Assembly: GCA_017537905.1 (NCBI GenBank)
Contig: JAFYJX010000036.1
Coordinates: 1 to 50,545, forward strand
Origin: Clostridiales bacterium
GTDB lineage: Bacteria; Bacillota_A; Clostridia; Saccharofermentanales; Saccharofermentanaceae
DNA length: 50,545 nt
Direction: 5' to 3'
In this document: piece after piece, positions 50,249 to 50,545 of the stretch
Position numbering within the stretch: position 1 is the stretch's first letter
How the letters are laid out: every line of letters starts with the position of its first letter
Translations under genes and position numbers: made by a program
Notes under the pieces: generated by a model
What the model was told of the DNA's origin: nothing
Seen by the model: the letters and a program-made list of their open reading frames with translations, nothing else
The model's database searches: none

Positions 50249-50545
50249 ATGAACGAATACATTAAGCAGATTTCTGACAGAATCAGAGAGCTTAGAGACA
50301 TCCTTGACTTAACCGCTGAAGAAGTTGCAGCAAACATCGGCGTGAGCACGGAAGAGTATTTAGCATATGAGAACGGCGAGAAGGAGATCCCGATCAGCCT
50401 TCTATACAAGGTGGCAAGCATTTTCAAGGTGGACCCTACGGTCCTCATGACAGGCGACGTCCCGAGAATGGACGATTATACAGTGGTAAGAGGCGGCAAC
50501 GGCGTTAAGGTCGAGCGTTATCCCGGCTATTCTTTCAGCGCCCTC
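50249..50545 (+). CDS. XRE-family regulator, C-terminus outside window
   Basis: 98 codons then the window ends. The ATG follows AGGAGG by five bases. Residues about 8-65 form a helix-turn-helix (IRELRDILDLTAEEVAANIG, then STEEYLAYENGEKE), followed by VDPTVLMTGDVPRM. The next ~20 residues (YTVVRGGNGVKVERYPGYSF) look like the start of a cupin domain, as in XRE-cupin regulators of metabolism or polyamine use. The effector domain is cut off. It diverges from the mntP unit. Confidence 0.85.
   Translation, partial: MNEYIKQISDRIRELRDILDLTAEEVAANIGVSTEEYLAYENGEKEIPISLLYKVASIFKVDPTVLMTGDVPRMDDYTVVRGGNGVKVERYPGYSFSAL

Overview
The window looks like a chromosomal segment of a Gram-positive, low-to-mid GC anaerobe of the Clostridia (Bacillota). 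Pointers are strong GGAGG-type ribosome binding sites, many lipoproteins with Cys lipoboxes, a BceRS/BceAB-type peptide-sensing module, a yybP-ykoY manganese riboswitch, an intracellular GH27 alpha-galactosidase and TG-extended -10 promoters. A gut or rumen Clostridia is a reasonable guess, but the sequence does not fix the genus. There is no prophage, transposase, CRISPR array or rRNA. The only RNA gene is a tRNA-Ser(CGA).

Layout. 1-1083: 3' part-missing FecR-type membrane protein. 1199-1750: small membrane protein. 1898-8997 (minus): seven-gene run of a GNAT-nitroreductase fusion, a GNAT, response regulator, intramembrane-sensing histidine kinase, acyltransferase-3 membrane enzyme, and BceA/BceB-like ABC transporter, closed by a terminator at 1838-1865. 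9133-15095 (plus): NlpC/P60 lipoprotein, zinc-ribbon/TM protein, alpha-galactosidase and a coupled small protein. 15045-16931 (minus): membrane GDPD phosphodiesterase; 17068-17724 (plus): PEBP-like lipoprotein. 17727-21900: metF-metE, divergent from a MetR/MtaR-like LysR gene, with repeated operator half-sites between them. 21897-25661 (minus): lipoprotein, then a TetR-glycosyltransferase-histidine phosphatase operon whose promoter holds two operators.

25729-28642 (minus) is the most unusual part: a tight three-gene operon of a zinc-ribbon kinase-like protein (apparently lacking the catalytic Asp), a von Willebrand A protein with a MIDAS motif, and a divergent adenylosuccinate-synthetase homologue. 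Kinase-like and VWA partners recall TerY-P-type signalling triads, but with a PurA-like enzyme as third member. I know of no characterised system with this composition.

28728-35726 (minus): an output-less 7TM/PAS sensor, then a long run of small-molecule and stress enzymes (SPL-type radical SAM, APH-like kinase, Nudix, HAD, GNAT, ABC exporter, DUF5680). 35848-37347 (plus): two tandem paralogous membrane proteins of unknown function. 37337-48494 (minus): hydrolase, P-loop kinase, transglutaminase lipoprotein, orphan solute-binding lipoprotein, zinc-ribbon membrane pair, methyltransferase/XRE regulator, HAD, GNAT and a DUF1016/PDDEXK nuclease. 48636-49970 (minus): tRNA-Ser, DJ-1/PfpI protein, and MntP manganese exporter under its riboswitch. 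50249-end (plus): XRE regulator cut by the window edge.

Several starts were moved from the longest reading frame to the ATG that follows a Shine-Dalgarno sequence; this is stated in each entry. All functional calls are from reading motifs by eye; no database search was made.
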